22,209 bases of DNA from PFL35 sp041550515. Lineage in GTDB: Archaea > Thermoplasmatota > E2 > DHVEG-1. Numbering within the stretch: position 1 is the first letter of the stretch; each line of letters opens with the position of its first letter. The notes beneath the pieces were generated by a model that ran no database searches, was not told the origin of the DNA, and saw nothing but the letters and a program-made list of their open reading frames with translations. The DNA lies in contig JBFEOQ010000030.1 in assembly GCA_041550515.1 (NCBI GenBank), positions 1 to 22,209 of the forward strand. The letters run 5' to 3'. Positions 7,280 through 14,573 of the stretch are shown here, in pieces. Position numbers and translations under genes: made by a program.

Positions 7280-8440
7280 TTGAGTAAAAAATCAAAAATT
7301 GATACATTAGTTAACTGTCCTGAATGTCATACTAAACTTAAAAAGAAGAATTTAAAAGAACATATGGAGTTTGTTCATAATAAAAAAATTAATGATATTA
7401 AAACAAAGCCATCTGAAACTTCATATATAAAAAAACAAGAAAATCACGTTAAAACAGTTTTATCAAAGAAGATTATTGGTGTAATAGTTATTATATTAAT
7501 CTTAATAATTGCTTCAATAATTATATATATTTCATTTAACCCTGTATCTTCAAATAGTCCTGTTGATAAAATATATTATATTGTATCAAAAGAAGGAAAT
7601 GGTGATTTTTTATCAATCCAGGAAGCAATTGATAAAGTTATGGAAAATGTAACCATTTTTGTTAGTAAAGGGGTATATTTTGAAAACATTATCATCGAAA
7701 AATCTGTTGAGTTAATTGGTGAGGATAAAAATACAACTATAATTAATGGAGATGGATTTGGTAATGTAGTTAATATTTCAGCTGATAATGTTAAAATAAG
7801 TGGTTTCACAATAATGAATGGTGGTGCGATGTCTGGGTTAGAACCTGATGCAGGAATACAAATAGGAGCTAGTTATAATGTAATAACGGATTGTAATATT
7901 TCATCAAATAAAAATTATGGTTTATATCTTTATGGAAATCCAGAAACTACAAATAATACTATAATATATAATAACTTTTTTAATAATAGATATGGAATAT
8001 ATACAAATTATATAGAAAAAAATAATATCTCTTCAAATAATTTTATTAAAAACTCGGATTATGGAATATATTTTGGTAGTGTATCTCATAATAATCTCAT
8101 TTCAGATAATGTTATCCAAGAAAGTAACTATGCAATTAGGATTAAAACATCTGATAATAACAAAGTCATAAATAACTTAATAATGAATAATAATAATGGT
8201 ATTTATTTTTGCTGTGGTGCTGATCATAATATTGCATATTTGAACGTATTGATAAATAATACTAACTGGAATGCCAAAGATCCTGTTATCAATATATGGG
8301 ATAATGGAAGTGTTGGTAATTATTGGGATGATTATACTGGTTTAGATGAAGATGGTGATGGGATAGGTGATACAGCGTTTTTAATAAACGGTGGAGATGG
8401 TGATAGATATCCTTTAATGCAACCTAATAAAAAAATATGA
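7280..8440 (+). CDS. Zinc finger-TM-parallel beta-helix (NosD-like) surface protein
   Basis: About 386 residues in three parts. First, a basic N-terminus with a C2H2-type finger (CPEC...HMEFVH, spacing C-x2-C-x11-H-x4-H). Second, a single membrane helix beginning IIGVIVIILILIIASII. Third, a right-handed beta-helix domain with repeats such as NVITDCNISSNKNYGLYLYG and NYGIYFG, closing with GNYWDDYTGLDEDGDGIGD and a YPLM end, the common archaeal NosD/periplasmic-copper-family C-terminus. The topology would place the finger in the cytosol and the helix outside. The frame is open from TTG 7145, but GAGGTGG at 7267-7273 points to TTG at 7280; ATG 7265 overlaps that site. Ligand unknown: polysaccharide or surface structures are typical for the fold. 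It is divergent from the secreted protease, so the two may share a regulatory region. Confidence 0.83.
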   Translation: MSKKSKIDTLVNCPECHTKLKKKNLKEHMEFVHNKKINDIKTKPSETSYIKKQENHVKTVLSKKIIGVIVIILILIIASIIIYISFNPVSSNSPVDKIYYIVSKEGNGDFLSIQEAIDKVMENVTIFVSKGVYFENIIIEKSVELIGEDKNTTIINGDGFGNVVNISADNVKISGFTIMNGGAMSGLEPDAGIQIGASYNVITDCNISSNKNYGLYLYGNPETTNNTIIYNNFFNNRYGIYTNYIEKNNISSNNFIKNSDYGIYFGSVSHNNLISDNVIQESNYAIRIKTSDNNKVINNLIMNNNNGIYFCCGADHNIAYLNVLINNTNWNAKDPVINIWDNGSVGNYWDDYTGLDEDGDGIGDTAFLINGGDGDRYPLMQPNKKI

Positions 8441-8815
8441 TAAAGATTATTCTTAAAACTTATATTAATAGATAAAATATTTATCAGAAATATTATAGCA
8501 AATTATTTAGATATTGTCTCATAGAAAAATTCGACAAATGAGTTGTTAATTAGAAATTAAAAAAATCTTAATTAATTGTTCAATAGCACCTTAAATTTTT
8601 AAATGTATATCTTTTCGTTTAACTCATTAATCTTGGAATTAATACCCTAAAGAACCTCTAAGATAGCATTAAAAATTTCATTAACCTAATCATTTACTAG
8701 TTCATTGTTTTTAACAACTTCTCTAATATTGTTTATTTTATCATCAATATTCATAATAATCATTCAGCAAATATTAAAGATAAATGAATAGTATGAAAAT
8801 AGGTTAGTAAAATTA
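8441..8815. other. Intergenic region with a decayed or amber-read ORF
   Basis: This 375-bp gap lies between two convergent genes. Its only notable content is the amber-interrupted minus-strand ORF at 8599-8754. The rest is AT-rich with no further coding signal. Confidence 0.5.
8599..8754 (-). pseudogene. Coiled-coil mini-ORF interrupted by two amber codons
   Basis: From the ATG at 8754 the minus strand reads MNIDDKINNIREVVKNNEL and so on for 51 codons before a TAA at 8599-8601, with two in-frame TAG codons at 8686-8688 and 8647-8649 and no TAA or TGA between. The translation keeps a clear heptad pattern of I/V/L across both amber codons and ends NSKINELNEKI, as in small archaeal coiled-coil proteins. 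It is either a recent pseudogene (for example CAG to TAG at the second site) or a gene in which UAG is decoded as an amino acid such as pyrrolysine. No Shine-Dalgarno was found and no pyl genes are in the window, so decay is the simpler reading. Confidence 0.4.
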
Positions 8816-9550
8816 TTAAAAAAGGCTTTTCTGAGTAGGTAAAGGTTGAAGATTATTATAATGAAATGGTTCTAAAACCTTAGGTATATTAACATCCAAA
8901 CCCTTAGTTGTTATCAACTTAGATATTGTATAAGCAGTCATCTTATTTTCATCATAAGGTTTTAAAAGACTTATGGTTTCCTCTTTAGTAATATTTCTTT
9001 TTATCCATTTCTCTTCATCATTTTTATCAATTATAGCAGGCATACGCTTTTTCTTATTATGAATCATAGCCATCAAAGGATTGGCTTCAGTTGTAATAAT
9101 AGTATAAGAATAAATCTCCTCACCACTGGTTTTATCAATCCAACGATCCCATAAACCTGCTATAGAAAAAATCTCCCGATCCTTTAATTTAATATAATAA
9201 GGATAATTTTTACCATTATAATACCTCCATTCAAAAAAACCATCAGCAATTACTAAACAGTGTCGTTTACCAGCTACTGATCTAAATGCAGGTTTTTCAA
9301 AAATGGTTTCAGACCTAGCATTAACGGTTCTATCTTTTAAATCTGAAGCTGTTTTTTCATCTTTAACCCAGAATGGAATAAGCCCCCATCTAAAAAGCTG
9401 AACTTGATCTGAATCTTTATTTGTAATAACTGGTAGTTTAACATTTTCAAAAGCACCAACATGATATCTTCTCTGAAAATCTTGACCTAATTTAAGCTGA
9501 TAAGTTTTTTTAATAATATCAGGACCTGGGACACTATATCTATAGCACAC
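8816..9550 (-). CDS. SRAP/HMCES (YedK-type) abasic-site shielding protein
   Basis: A 244-residue SRAP-family protein, full length. Family members link covalently through Cys2 to abasic sites in single-stranded DNA, protecting them during replication. All key residues are visible: C2 (after start Met), N77 in VNARSET, E107 in GFFEWR, and H164 in MIHNKKKRMPAI. The start codon is GTG at 9548-9550; this is the start that places Cys at position 2, whereas the nearby ATG (9550-9552) is out of frame. A TATA-like TTTATAAAG at about 9597-9605 lies some 50 bases upstream. In bacteria SRAP genes often sit with SOS and translesion-polymerase genes; here a PolB2 operon lies within 2 kb, which supports a DNA-damage role. 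Confidence 0.95.
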   Translation of the reverse strand: MCYRYSVPGPDIIKKTYQLKLGQDFQRRYHVGAFENVKLPVITNKDSDQVQLFRWGLIPFWVKDEKTASDLKDRTVNARSETIFEKPAFRSVAGKRHCLVIADGFFEWRYYNGKNYPYYIKLKDREIFSIAGLWDRWIDKTSGEEIYSYTIITTEANPLMAMIHNKKKRMPAIIDKNDEEKWIKRNITKEETISLLKPYDENKMTAYTISKLITTKGLDVNIPKVLEPFHYNNLQPLPTQKSLF

Positions 9551-9895
9551 ATCAATTCACTATTTTTCAATTCTTATTAAATATCATATAACATCTTTAT
9601 AAAAACTTATACTTGGTAACTCTAAATTTTAAATGATTAAACTTATTAAAAGAAAGACTACCCATTTTTTTATTTGATTGTTCTGGATTAATTATTTTAC
9701 GTATACTAAAATCTTTAAATTAAACTAAACCAAATCTCTAAACTCTTTTTCTCTTTAATATTATTTTTACATTTTGTTTTTTTTAAACCTGTTTTTTAAA
9801 AATATGTCGTATATATTAAGGATAATTTTTAATATAAAATAAAACATTCAATGTTATAAGTTAGCAAATAGCTTTTTAATGTGGGGGAAAAAGGA
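9551..9895. other. Divergent promoter region
   Basis: About 345 bp between the divergent SRAP and exported-protein genes. It contains TATA-like motifs on the minus strand near 9597-9605 and on the plus strand near 9807-9819 and 9828-9844. No ORF or RNA gene was recognised. Confidence 0.45.
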
Positions 9896-10312
9896 ATGAA
9901 TAGGAAAATAGTTGGAATTTTGATTTTTTGTATGTTATTAATTTTTAGTACAACATCTCTTTCAGTAGCACCACTTGACAAATATGGAAAAGAAGAATCT
10001 ACTTCTATGTCAGGACTAATTTGTTGGAAATCCATAGTAATTATTTTTAGTAGAATAATTGAAGATTTGGATGTACCTGAAAGTGATTTTCAATATGATA
10101 TTCATCCAGGTAATTTTTTTACAGGTATTTTTAGAATTGAAATTGAGGATAATGATGGAACTCAATTTTACTATATCTCTGGTTTATACTTTTTAGGGAT
10201 ACATATAGGGGCAGGAGATGTTTATAGTAGTGGATATATTAATGATGGTGGAGCTACATTTAAAATGATAGGGATTGGTTTTGGTAAAATTGATTTTACT
10301 TTGATTTATTAA
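9896..10312 (+). CDS. Small exported protein of unknown function
   Basis: A 138-residue protein with a typical Sec signal peptide: MNRK, a hydrophobic core (IVGILIFCMLLIF), then TTSLSVA before a likely cleavage site near residue 25. The mature part is rich in Gly, Ile and aromatic residues, with alternating beta-like stretches (FTGIFRIEIED, FYYISGLYFLGIHIGAG, FKMIGIGFGKIDFTLIY), suggesting a small beta-sandwich or barrel. A GTG at 9881 is in frame, but it is followed by GGGGG and AAGGA, which look like the ribosome site, so ATG 9896 is preferred. No family is recognised. The strong T-run right after the stop indicates a single-gene transcript. Confidence 0.75.
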   Translation: MNRKIVGILIFCMLLIFSTTSLSVAPLDKYGKEESTSMSGLICWKSIVIIFSRIIEDLDVPESDFQYDIHPGNFFTGIFRIEIEDNDGTQFYYISGLYFLGIHIGAGDVYSSGYINDGGATFKMIGIGFGKIDFTLIY

Positions 10313-10318
10313 AAATCT

Positions 10319-10333
10319 ATTTTTTTTTTCTTT
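10319..10333 (+). terminator. Poly-T terminator
   Basis: A ten-base T-run begins within about ten bases of the stop codon of the exported-protein gene, a classic archaeal intrinsic stop. Confidence 0.55.
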
Positions 10334-10389
10334 AATACTTTTAACTATCCATTGATTTAATTTTAATAATATTTTTACCAATTTTTCTT

Positions 10390-10530
10390 ATGAATCCTAA
10401 AGAGTTATGTGTAGAATATGCTCGTAATAAACCACAAAATAATAAATCATGGTTATGTAAACCATGTAGAAATAAGATTATTTATTATTGTTCGAATTAT
10501 CATAAAAAGCTACAGGAATGTTTTAGATAA
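10390..10530 (+). CDS. Cys-rich 46-aa mini-ORF
   Basis: A short frame from ATG 10390 encoding 46 residues with five cysteines: C7, CKPC (23-26), C34 and C44, plus H38. The CxxC and the C...H...C tail suggest zinc binding. The protein is strongly basic. No Shine-Dalgarno is visible and no homologue is recognised, so it may be spurious or a remnant. It ends 32 bp before the PD-(D/E)XK gene on the same strand and could be cotranscribed with it. Confidence 0.35.
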   Translation: MNPKELCVEYARNKPQNNKSWLCKPCRNKIIYYCSNYHKKLQECFR

Positions 10531-10562
10531 TGCTTTAAAAATAAAGAAAAGAGAGATTTGTA

Positions 10563-10988
10563 ATGTATCCATTTTATCTTGAATTAGAACTCATTAAACC
10601 AGTCTCTAATTATTTCAAAAATCAAGGTTACAATATAAGATATGAAGTTAAGATAGGTTTTTGCCGTGCTGATATTTTAGCTTTTAAAAAAGATAAAGTT
10701 GTTGCAATAGAGCTAAAATTAAAAGATTGGAAAAAAGCAATTATACAATTAAAAAATTATCAATTAGGAGCAGACTTTGTTTTTCTAGCAGTTCCATTAT
10801 TTAGAGTATATACAATTTTAAGGAAAGCAAAACACATTCTAGAAAAAGATGGAATTGGTCTTTTAGTTATAACTGAAGAAAATTGTGAGGTTAGAAAAAT
10901 AATTGATCCAAAACCTTCTCAAAAGAAATTTTGTAGTATCAGTATTGGGGAAATTAAACAAAATAATTACAAAAAACGAGGGCTTTAA
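10563..10988 (+). CDS. PD-(D/E)XK nuclease-superfamily protein
   Basis: A 141-residue single-domain protein with the restriction-endonuclease-like core: D37 in CRADILAF, then E50 and K52 in AIELKL, and Q62/Y66 in AIIQLKNYQ, a RecB-like QxxxY extension. The next strand reads ADFVFLAVP, the usual beta strand after the catalytic hairpin. E8 in the first helix is also conserved in position. DNA is the expected substrate, but whether it cuts junctions, flaps or foreign DNA cannot be told. GAGAGA lies several bases before the ATG. It converges with the PolB2 operon and lies about 1 kb past the SRAP gene start, consistent with DNA repair or defence. Confidence 0.75.
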   Translation: MYPFYLELELIKPVSNYFKNQGYNIRYEVKIGFCRADILAFKKDKVVAIELKLKDWKKAIIQLKNYQLGADFVFLAVPLFRVYTILRKAKHILEKDGIGLLVITEENCEVRKIIDPKPSQKKFCSISIGEIKQNNYKKRGL

Positions 10989-11083
10989 ATATATAAAAAT
11001 GTTTACTATAAAAATAGTTTTCTCCTTATAACAAATTTTATACTAATATACTATCAAAACAAAAATTAACTTATGGGGTATTT

Positions 11084-13357
11084 TTATATACTGGTTTGAA
11101 AAGATCTGGCTCTTGACAGAACTGGTACATTTAAACTCTCCCGTTTCTTTATTTTCTGGAGCATTTTATATAATCGTTCATTCTTGAAACCAAATGGTAC
11201 AAGCAAACTTTCACCATACATTGCAATCTGACGTAGATAAAAATCAACATCTATACTGTAGCAAGCATCTAATTTTTCAAAAATACATACACGTTTTCTA
11301 TAATCACGTGCATGTTCGTCGCATACCACATAGCGTATAGACTGACCGGGTTCAATATGAATACCAAGATCTCTCAGCTGAAAAAGAGAAGATTTAACCA
11401 GATTATTAACCTTATATTCGCTAACATCACGAGACACACAATTGCTAAAAATTAAATCCTCCCGCTTGAAAGCATTATCAACTAACCTTTTACCGTAATC
11501 ACATAACACTTCAACCGCAGATGGAATTAAATTAATAAACTCTTTTACACAACCTGCTTTTGAAAAAACACCTATCATATCACCCTGCATATTCTTTAAA
11601 AAAACTGGTGAATTCTTCTGACGGTATTCAACACCACGTATCTTAAATGTACCATCCTCAAATAAACCATAGTAACGATTCAAAGCACCGACATCATGGT
11701 TTTTACTAGGTAAAAAAACAATCCACCTATATCTTCCTTCCATATCAATGCGGACGCCGGTACGTTTACTAATCATCATTGAAAGACGAATAGGACTTAC
11801 ACAATCATTTTTTATTGGTTTAACCCACAAAGAATCAATGATGCCATGCAAAACACTATAACCCGCTTTCTCAACAATATCAGCAGCAGTCAATAAAATG
11901 TCACGGCTAAAAGCAGTTATGCTTTCATAACATTCAATACGCCCATAGCGAGCGTTACGATAACCAGTATAACCAAAACATACCAATAAAACCCATTTCC
12001 AAGCCTGCTGCATCTCCTTATACAATGCTTTTTCATATTTTTTGTTTTTAGATCGTGCCTTATAACAAAAACGACGAAAAAGAATAGGCTTTAACACCTC
12101 AGGTAACAAACCAGGGCGACTGCTACAGATATGATAACCAAGTTGAGGAACAACCACCTTAGGATAATGTTTACAACAGTCACAAAGCATCGTTTCAGGA
12201 CTGATATTGTAACTCAGCATTATGTTAGGATAAAGGGATGCAAAATCCAGCTCAACAACATTTTCATGCAAACCAACCACAGGATCAAAGATAAACCCGC
12301 CACGATCAGACACCAGCAAATCATACGCTGTTTTCCAATTCTCAGGCATATTCTTCTTCCAAGGGACAAGATAACCCTTTTCCTTAGCCATATTAACCTG
12401 AATTTGACTGATAGCAGTACCTGGACCTACACGTGATAAAACCTGTAACGAAATATTAGAACAACGAGAAATATCCAATAAACCACGCATACCACTCTCG
12501 CCATATAAAAAAGAGTTATATGTATCAATATGAGCTCGACCAAGCAATGTGTAGAAAGCAGGACGGTAAACAATCTGACCATAGCTGAAATAAGATTTAG
12601 GCTGTTTAACAGGAAGCAGACCACCATGTTCACGACCAAGATTCAATTTAACTTGGACATCATTGATTTTAGCACGATAATATAAAAAAGGCAAAAGAAC
12701 ACTATCTCCTTTGTATGTGTAAACAATATCAGGATCAACATGTTTTAATTGTTTAACAGCAAGAAGAATAGTATCAACCTCACTATTCTCCCTAATAAAA
12801 CAATCACCGACACGTATAGATTCTATGCGATCATTAAAAGACATGATACTACTATCAGATCGCCTTTTTATATCAAAAACAATAGATTTGTAATTCGGAA
12901 TAGTATAATCAATAGCCCATTGCTCATCATCTAAAAAAAAATTCTTTCCATCCCACTTAACCCTAGCGTTAAAAAAAACACCTTTATCCTGAAGATATCT
13001 ACTAGCCAGACGAAGATCTACATTAAAAAAATTATAACGATAAAAACCACCCCATGAGTCAATTATACCAGCTACCCGATTAATTAAACCTATCTTTTTG
13101 GGTAAAACTTCTAAAACAAATCTCTTCTTATCTGATCCAATAAATAGTTTCTCACGAGTGAAATTAAGATTCTCTACATCATGTAAATCCCTAAGCATAC
13201 TCGCTAGATTATACAAATCCTCTGTTTTGGAATGAACAAAAAAACTAGGTTTATAGACATCCTCAATTCTTTCTGCTCTACCATCATCAGCAAGCCATGT
13301 AACCATCACATTTTTGTGCTTATCTGGATAAACATCAAGAATGCTCCCGCTCAACAT
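11084..13357 (-). CDS. polB2: PolB2-type divergent family-B DNA polymerase
   Basis: 757 residues with the overall family-B layout but altered motifs. Exo I reads FDIK (161-164) instead of FDIE, Exo II is YKGDSVLL (215-222), and no Exo III YxxxD is apparent, so proofreading should be absent. Motif A is intact (DFASLYP, 371-377). A cysteine cluster follows (C392, C394, C395, C411). In motif B the usual KxxxNSxYG is K454...LVCFG: Asn, Ser and catalytic-site Tyr are replaced, Tyr by Phe461. Motif C is HGIIDS (504-509): the first Asp of YGDTDS is Ile, the second (D508) is kept. This is the archaeal family described as inactivated PolB paralogues (PolB2); in Sulfolobales the equivalent Dpo2 is linked to damage-induced synthesis. 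D371 and D508, the two metal-binding carboxylates, remain, so weak or specialised synthesis is possible. Its start overlaps the end of the 84-aa gene by 23 bp. Confidence 0.92.
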   Translation of the reverse strand: MLSGSILDVYPDKHKNVMVTWLADDGRAERIEDVYKPSFFVHSKTEDLYNLASMLRDLHDVENLNFTREKLFIGSDKKRFVLEVLPKKIGLINRVAGIIDSWGGFYRYNFFNVDLRLASRYLQDKGVFFNARVKWDGKNFFLDDEQWAIDYTIPNYKSIVFDIKRRSDSSIMSFNDRIESIRVGDCFIRENSEVDTILLAVKQLKHVDPDIVYTYKGDSVLLPFLYYRAKINDVQVKLNLGREHGGLLPVKQPKSYFSYGQIVYRPAFYTLLGRAHIDTYNSFLYGESGMRGLLDISRCSNISLQVLSRVGPGTAISQIQVNMAKEKGYLVPWKKNMPENWKTAYDLLVSDRGGFIFDPVVGLHENVVELDFASLYPNIMLSYNISPETMLCDCCKHYPKVVVPQLGYHICSSRPGLLPEVLKPILFRRFCYKARSKNKKYEKALYKEMQQAWKWVLLVCFGYTGYRNARYGRIECYESITAFSRDILLTAADIVEKAGYSVLHGIIDSLWVKPIKNDCVSPIRLSMMISKRTGVRIDMEGRYRWIVFLPSKNHDVGALNRYYGLFEDGTFKIRGVEYRQKNSPVFLKNMQGDMIGVFSKAGCVKEFINLIPSAVEVLCDYGKRLVDNAFKREDLIFSNCVSRDVSEYKVNNLVKSSLFQLRDLGIHIEPGQSIRYVVCDEHARDYRKRVCIFEKLDACYSIDVDFYLRQIAMYGESLLVPFGFKNERLYKMLQKIKKRESLNVPVLSRARSFQTSI

Positions 13358-13589
13358 GCTCTCTCAACTTTCTCAAAGTCTTTTCATGTTCAATCAAAAT
13401 ACTCATAACCACAGGCTCAAAAGGATTAGGATTGGCCATATTGCTACCTGCTGTTGCATGGCGTCTACCATGATTCAAAAGCTCCTCGAAAGCTTCTCGA
13501 TCGATATCACGAAGAGCCCTTTTAAAATCGTTCCACTCCCAACCAAAAGACTCAATTATATTTCTAAAAGTTGGAACAGTACGACCCAT
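13335..13589 (-). CDS. 84-aa PolB2-operon protein
   Basis: A basic, helical 84-residue protein with no zinc or membrane motif. Recognisable features are an N-terminal GRTVPTFRN, a central FKRALRDIDREAFEELL helix, a HATAGSN turn, a PNPFEPVVMSILIEHEKTL helix and a charged C-terminal helix. I believe similar small proteins accompany archaeal PolB2 genes, but I cannot name a family with certainty. It lies between the RadA-like and PolB2 genes, starting four bases after the RadA-like stop (GGTGATG there serves as its Shine-Dalgarno) and overlapping the PolB2 start by 23 bp, so all three are translationally coupled. Likely a structural or bridging subunit of a complex; this is inferred from context. 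Confidence 0.8.
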   Translation of the reverse strand: MGRTVPTFRNIIESFGWEWNDFKRALRDIDREAFEELLNHGRRHATAGSNMANPNPFEPVVMSILIEHEKTLRKLREHVEREHS

Positions 13590-13592
13590 AAA

Positions 13593-14273
13593 CTACATCA
13601 CCAAACCGAAATCACATAAACGCAACTGCCCTTTAGAAATATGAAGAATCATTGTACTCCTGCCTTTTTTAACAGCATCAACATGTGTGACTGAATCATT
13701 CTGCCTCATCAAAACAACCTCATCGGCACCATCAAACAAAATATCACGGACATTCCTAAAATTAGATAAAACACTACTACCATAATTTGTAAAAATAGTT
13801 ACAAGACTATATTTTGTTGTAACCTGCTTTATTTTATTAAGATTGTTTCTAAGTAAAACCTGCGCCTCCTTAGATGGAACATCTGAATCAAAATAAAGAA
13901 GTGGAAAATGATCAACAATAAGCACCCGAGGTTTATATCTTAATATAATATCCTCAAGTCTCTCCTGAATGAGAATAGTCAACTGATAAACCGTAAAAGC
14001 TCTGCTAATAAAAACATGTTCAAGAACCTCCCTTTGATCTACCTCCATCTTACGTGCATATTGAGAAATCTTGTAAGGATCTGTGCGCATACCACCATCA
14101 ATATAAACAACGTTACTATGGAACATACGATAAGTATTCACGCAAATCTGATTTGGGATATTAGATATAAGACTACTATCGCCATCGATACAAATCACCT
14201 CACCAGATTTAAAACCTGATACTAAACCATCTAGCTCTCTTATGCCAGATGTTATCTCAAAATTAGGTGTCAA
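13593..14273 (-). CDS. RadA/RecA-like ATPase homologue lacking the P-loop lysine
   Basis: 226 residues of RecA/RadA-superfamily core. The usual Walker A GxxGxGKT is replaced by GDSSLIS (31-37), with no Lys or GKT/S, whereas Walker B is kept (RVLIVDHFP, D121). The IDGGMRTDPYKIS block and HVFISRAFTVYQLT segment are typical of the RadA paralogues found beside PolB2. ATP hydrolysis is doubtful, so it probably works as an adaptor, comparable with ImuA, a RecA-like partner of bacterial mutagenic polymerases (analogy is inference). The start is TTG at 14273; the frame stays open upstream to near the TATA box without ATG, GTG or TTG. It ends in TAG, and the downstream 84-aa gene is in the same frame two codons later. 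Confidence 0.85.
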   Translation of the reverse strand: MTPNFEITSGIRELDGLVSGFKSGEVICIDGDSSLISNIPNQICVNTYRMFHSNVVYIDGGMRTDPYKISQYARKMEVDQREVLEHVFISRAFTVYQLTILIQERLEDIILRYKPRVLIVDHFPLLYFDSDVPSKEAQVLLRNNLNKIKQVTTKYSLVTIFTNYGSSVLSNFRNVRDILFDGADEVVLMRQNDSVTHVDAVKKGRSTMILHISKGQLRLCDFGLVM

Positions 14274-14325
14274 AATATTCTTTGCAACTATAAAATCAGT
14301 TTTTTCAATGAGTTGAGCTGAGAGA

Positions 14326-14338
14326 TTTATTTTTATAG
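14326..14338 (-). promoter_or_regulatory. TATA box of the RadA-like/PolB2 operon
   Basis: On the minus strand this reads TATAAAAATAAAT, a near-ideal archaeal TATA box. Initiation about 25 bases downstream, near 14305, would leave a leader of roughly 30 bases before the TTG at 14273. A purine-rich G-tract lies directly upstream at the BRE position. Confidence 0.6.
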
Positions 14339-14355
14339 TTAAAGCCCCCCTTTAA
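14339..14355. promoter_or_regulatory. Candidate operator: TTAAAG-N5-CTTTAA palindrome
   Basis: A perfect 6-bp inverted repeat with a five-base C spacer (G on the minus strand) lies directly upstream of the TATA box, covering the BRE. A dimeric repressor or activator bound here would directly affect TFB/TBP recruitment and so control the PolB2 operon. Confidence 0.45.
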
Positions 14356-14573
14356 AATAATCCAACATAAAGATAAAAAGCCATACATAATACAACGTTA
14401 AAAAGATAAACAGGAGATGGCTGAAACTATTGAAAGAAAAAATATGTATATTTCATTTCAAGGATAAGAAAAAATAAACAAAAAAAGTTTTCTCCGCAAT
14501 ATGCAGAATTTACCTTATATTATTGATATTTATTATAGCAGATCAACCACTTAAAGAGATTTAATTTTATATC

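Larger units (their letters stand above)
14274..14573. other. Promoter-containing intergenic region
   Basis: About 300 bp. The left part holds the TATA box and palindrome of the PolB2 operon. The rest (14356-14573) is AT-rich, with only a 16-codon plus-strand frame at 14417-14467, which I do not consider a gene. Confidence 0.5.

Noticed and set aside
9550..9552. ATG start for the SRAP gene
   Set aside because: It is out of frame; only the GTG at 9548-9550 gives the essential Cys at position 2.
12131..12436. 101-codon plus-strand frame inside the polymerase gene
   Set aside because: It is antisense to conserved PolB motif A and the cysteine cluster, and its translation shows no family features.
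11084..13357. Main replicative PolB
   Set aside because: Exonuclease signatures are absent, motifs B and C are altered, and the operon context is that of PolB2 paralogues.
14417..14467. 16-codon plus-strand frame after CAGGAG
   Set aside because: Too short, the purine run abuts the ATG, and no homology is suggested.
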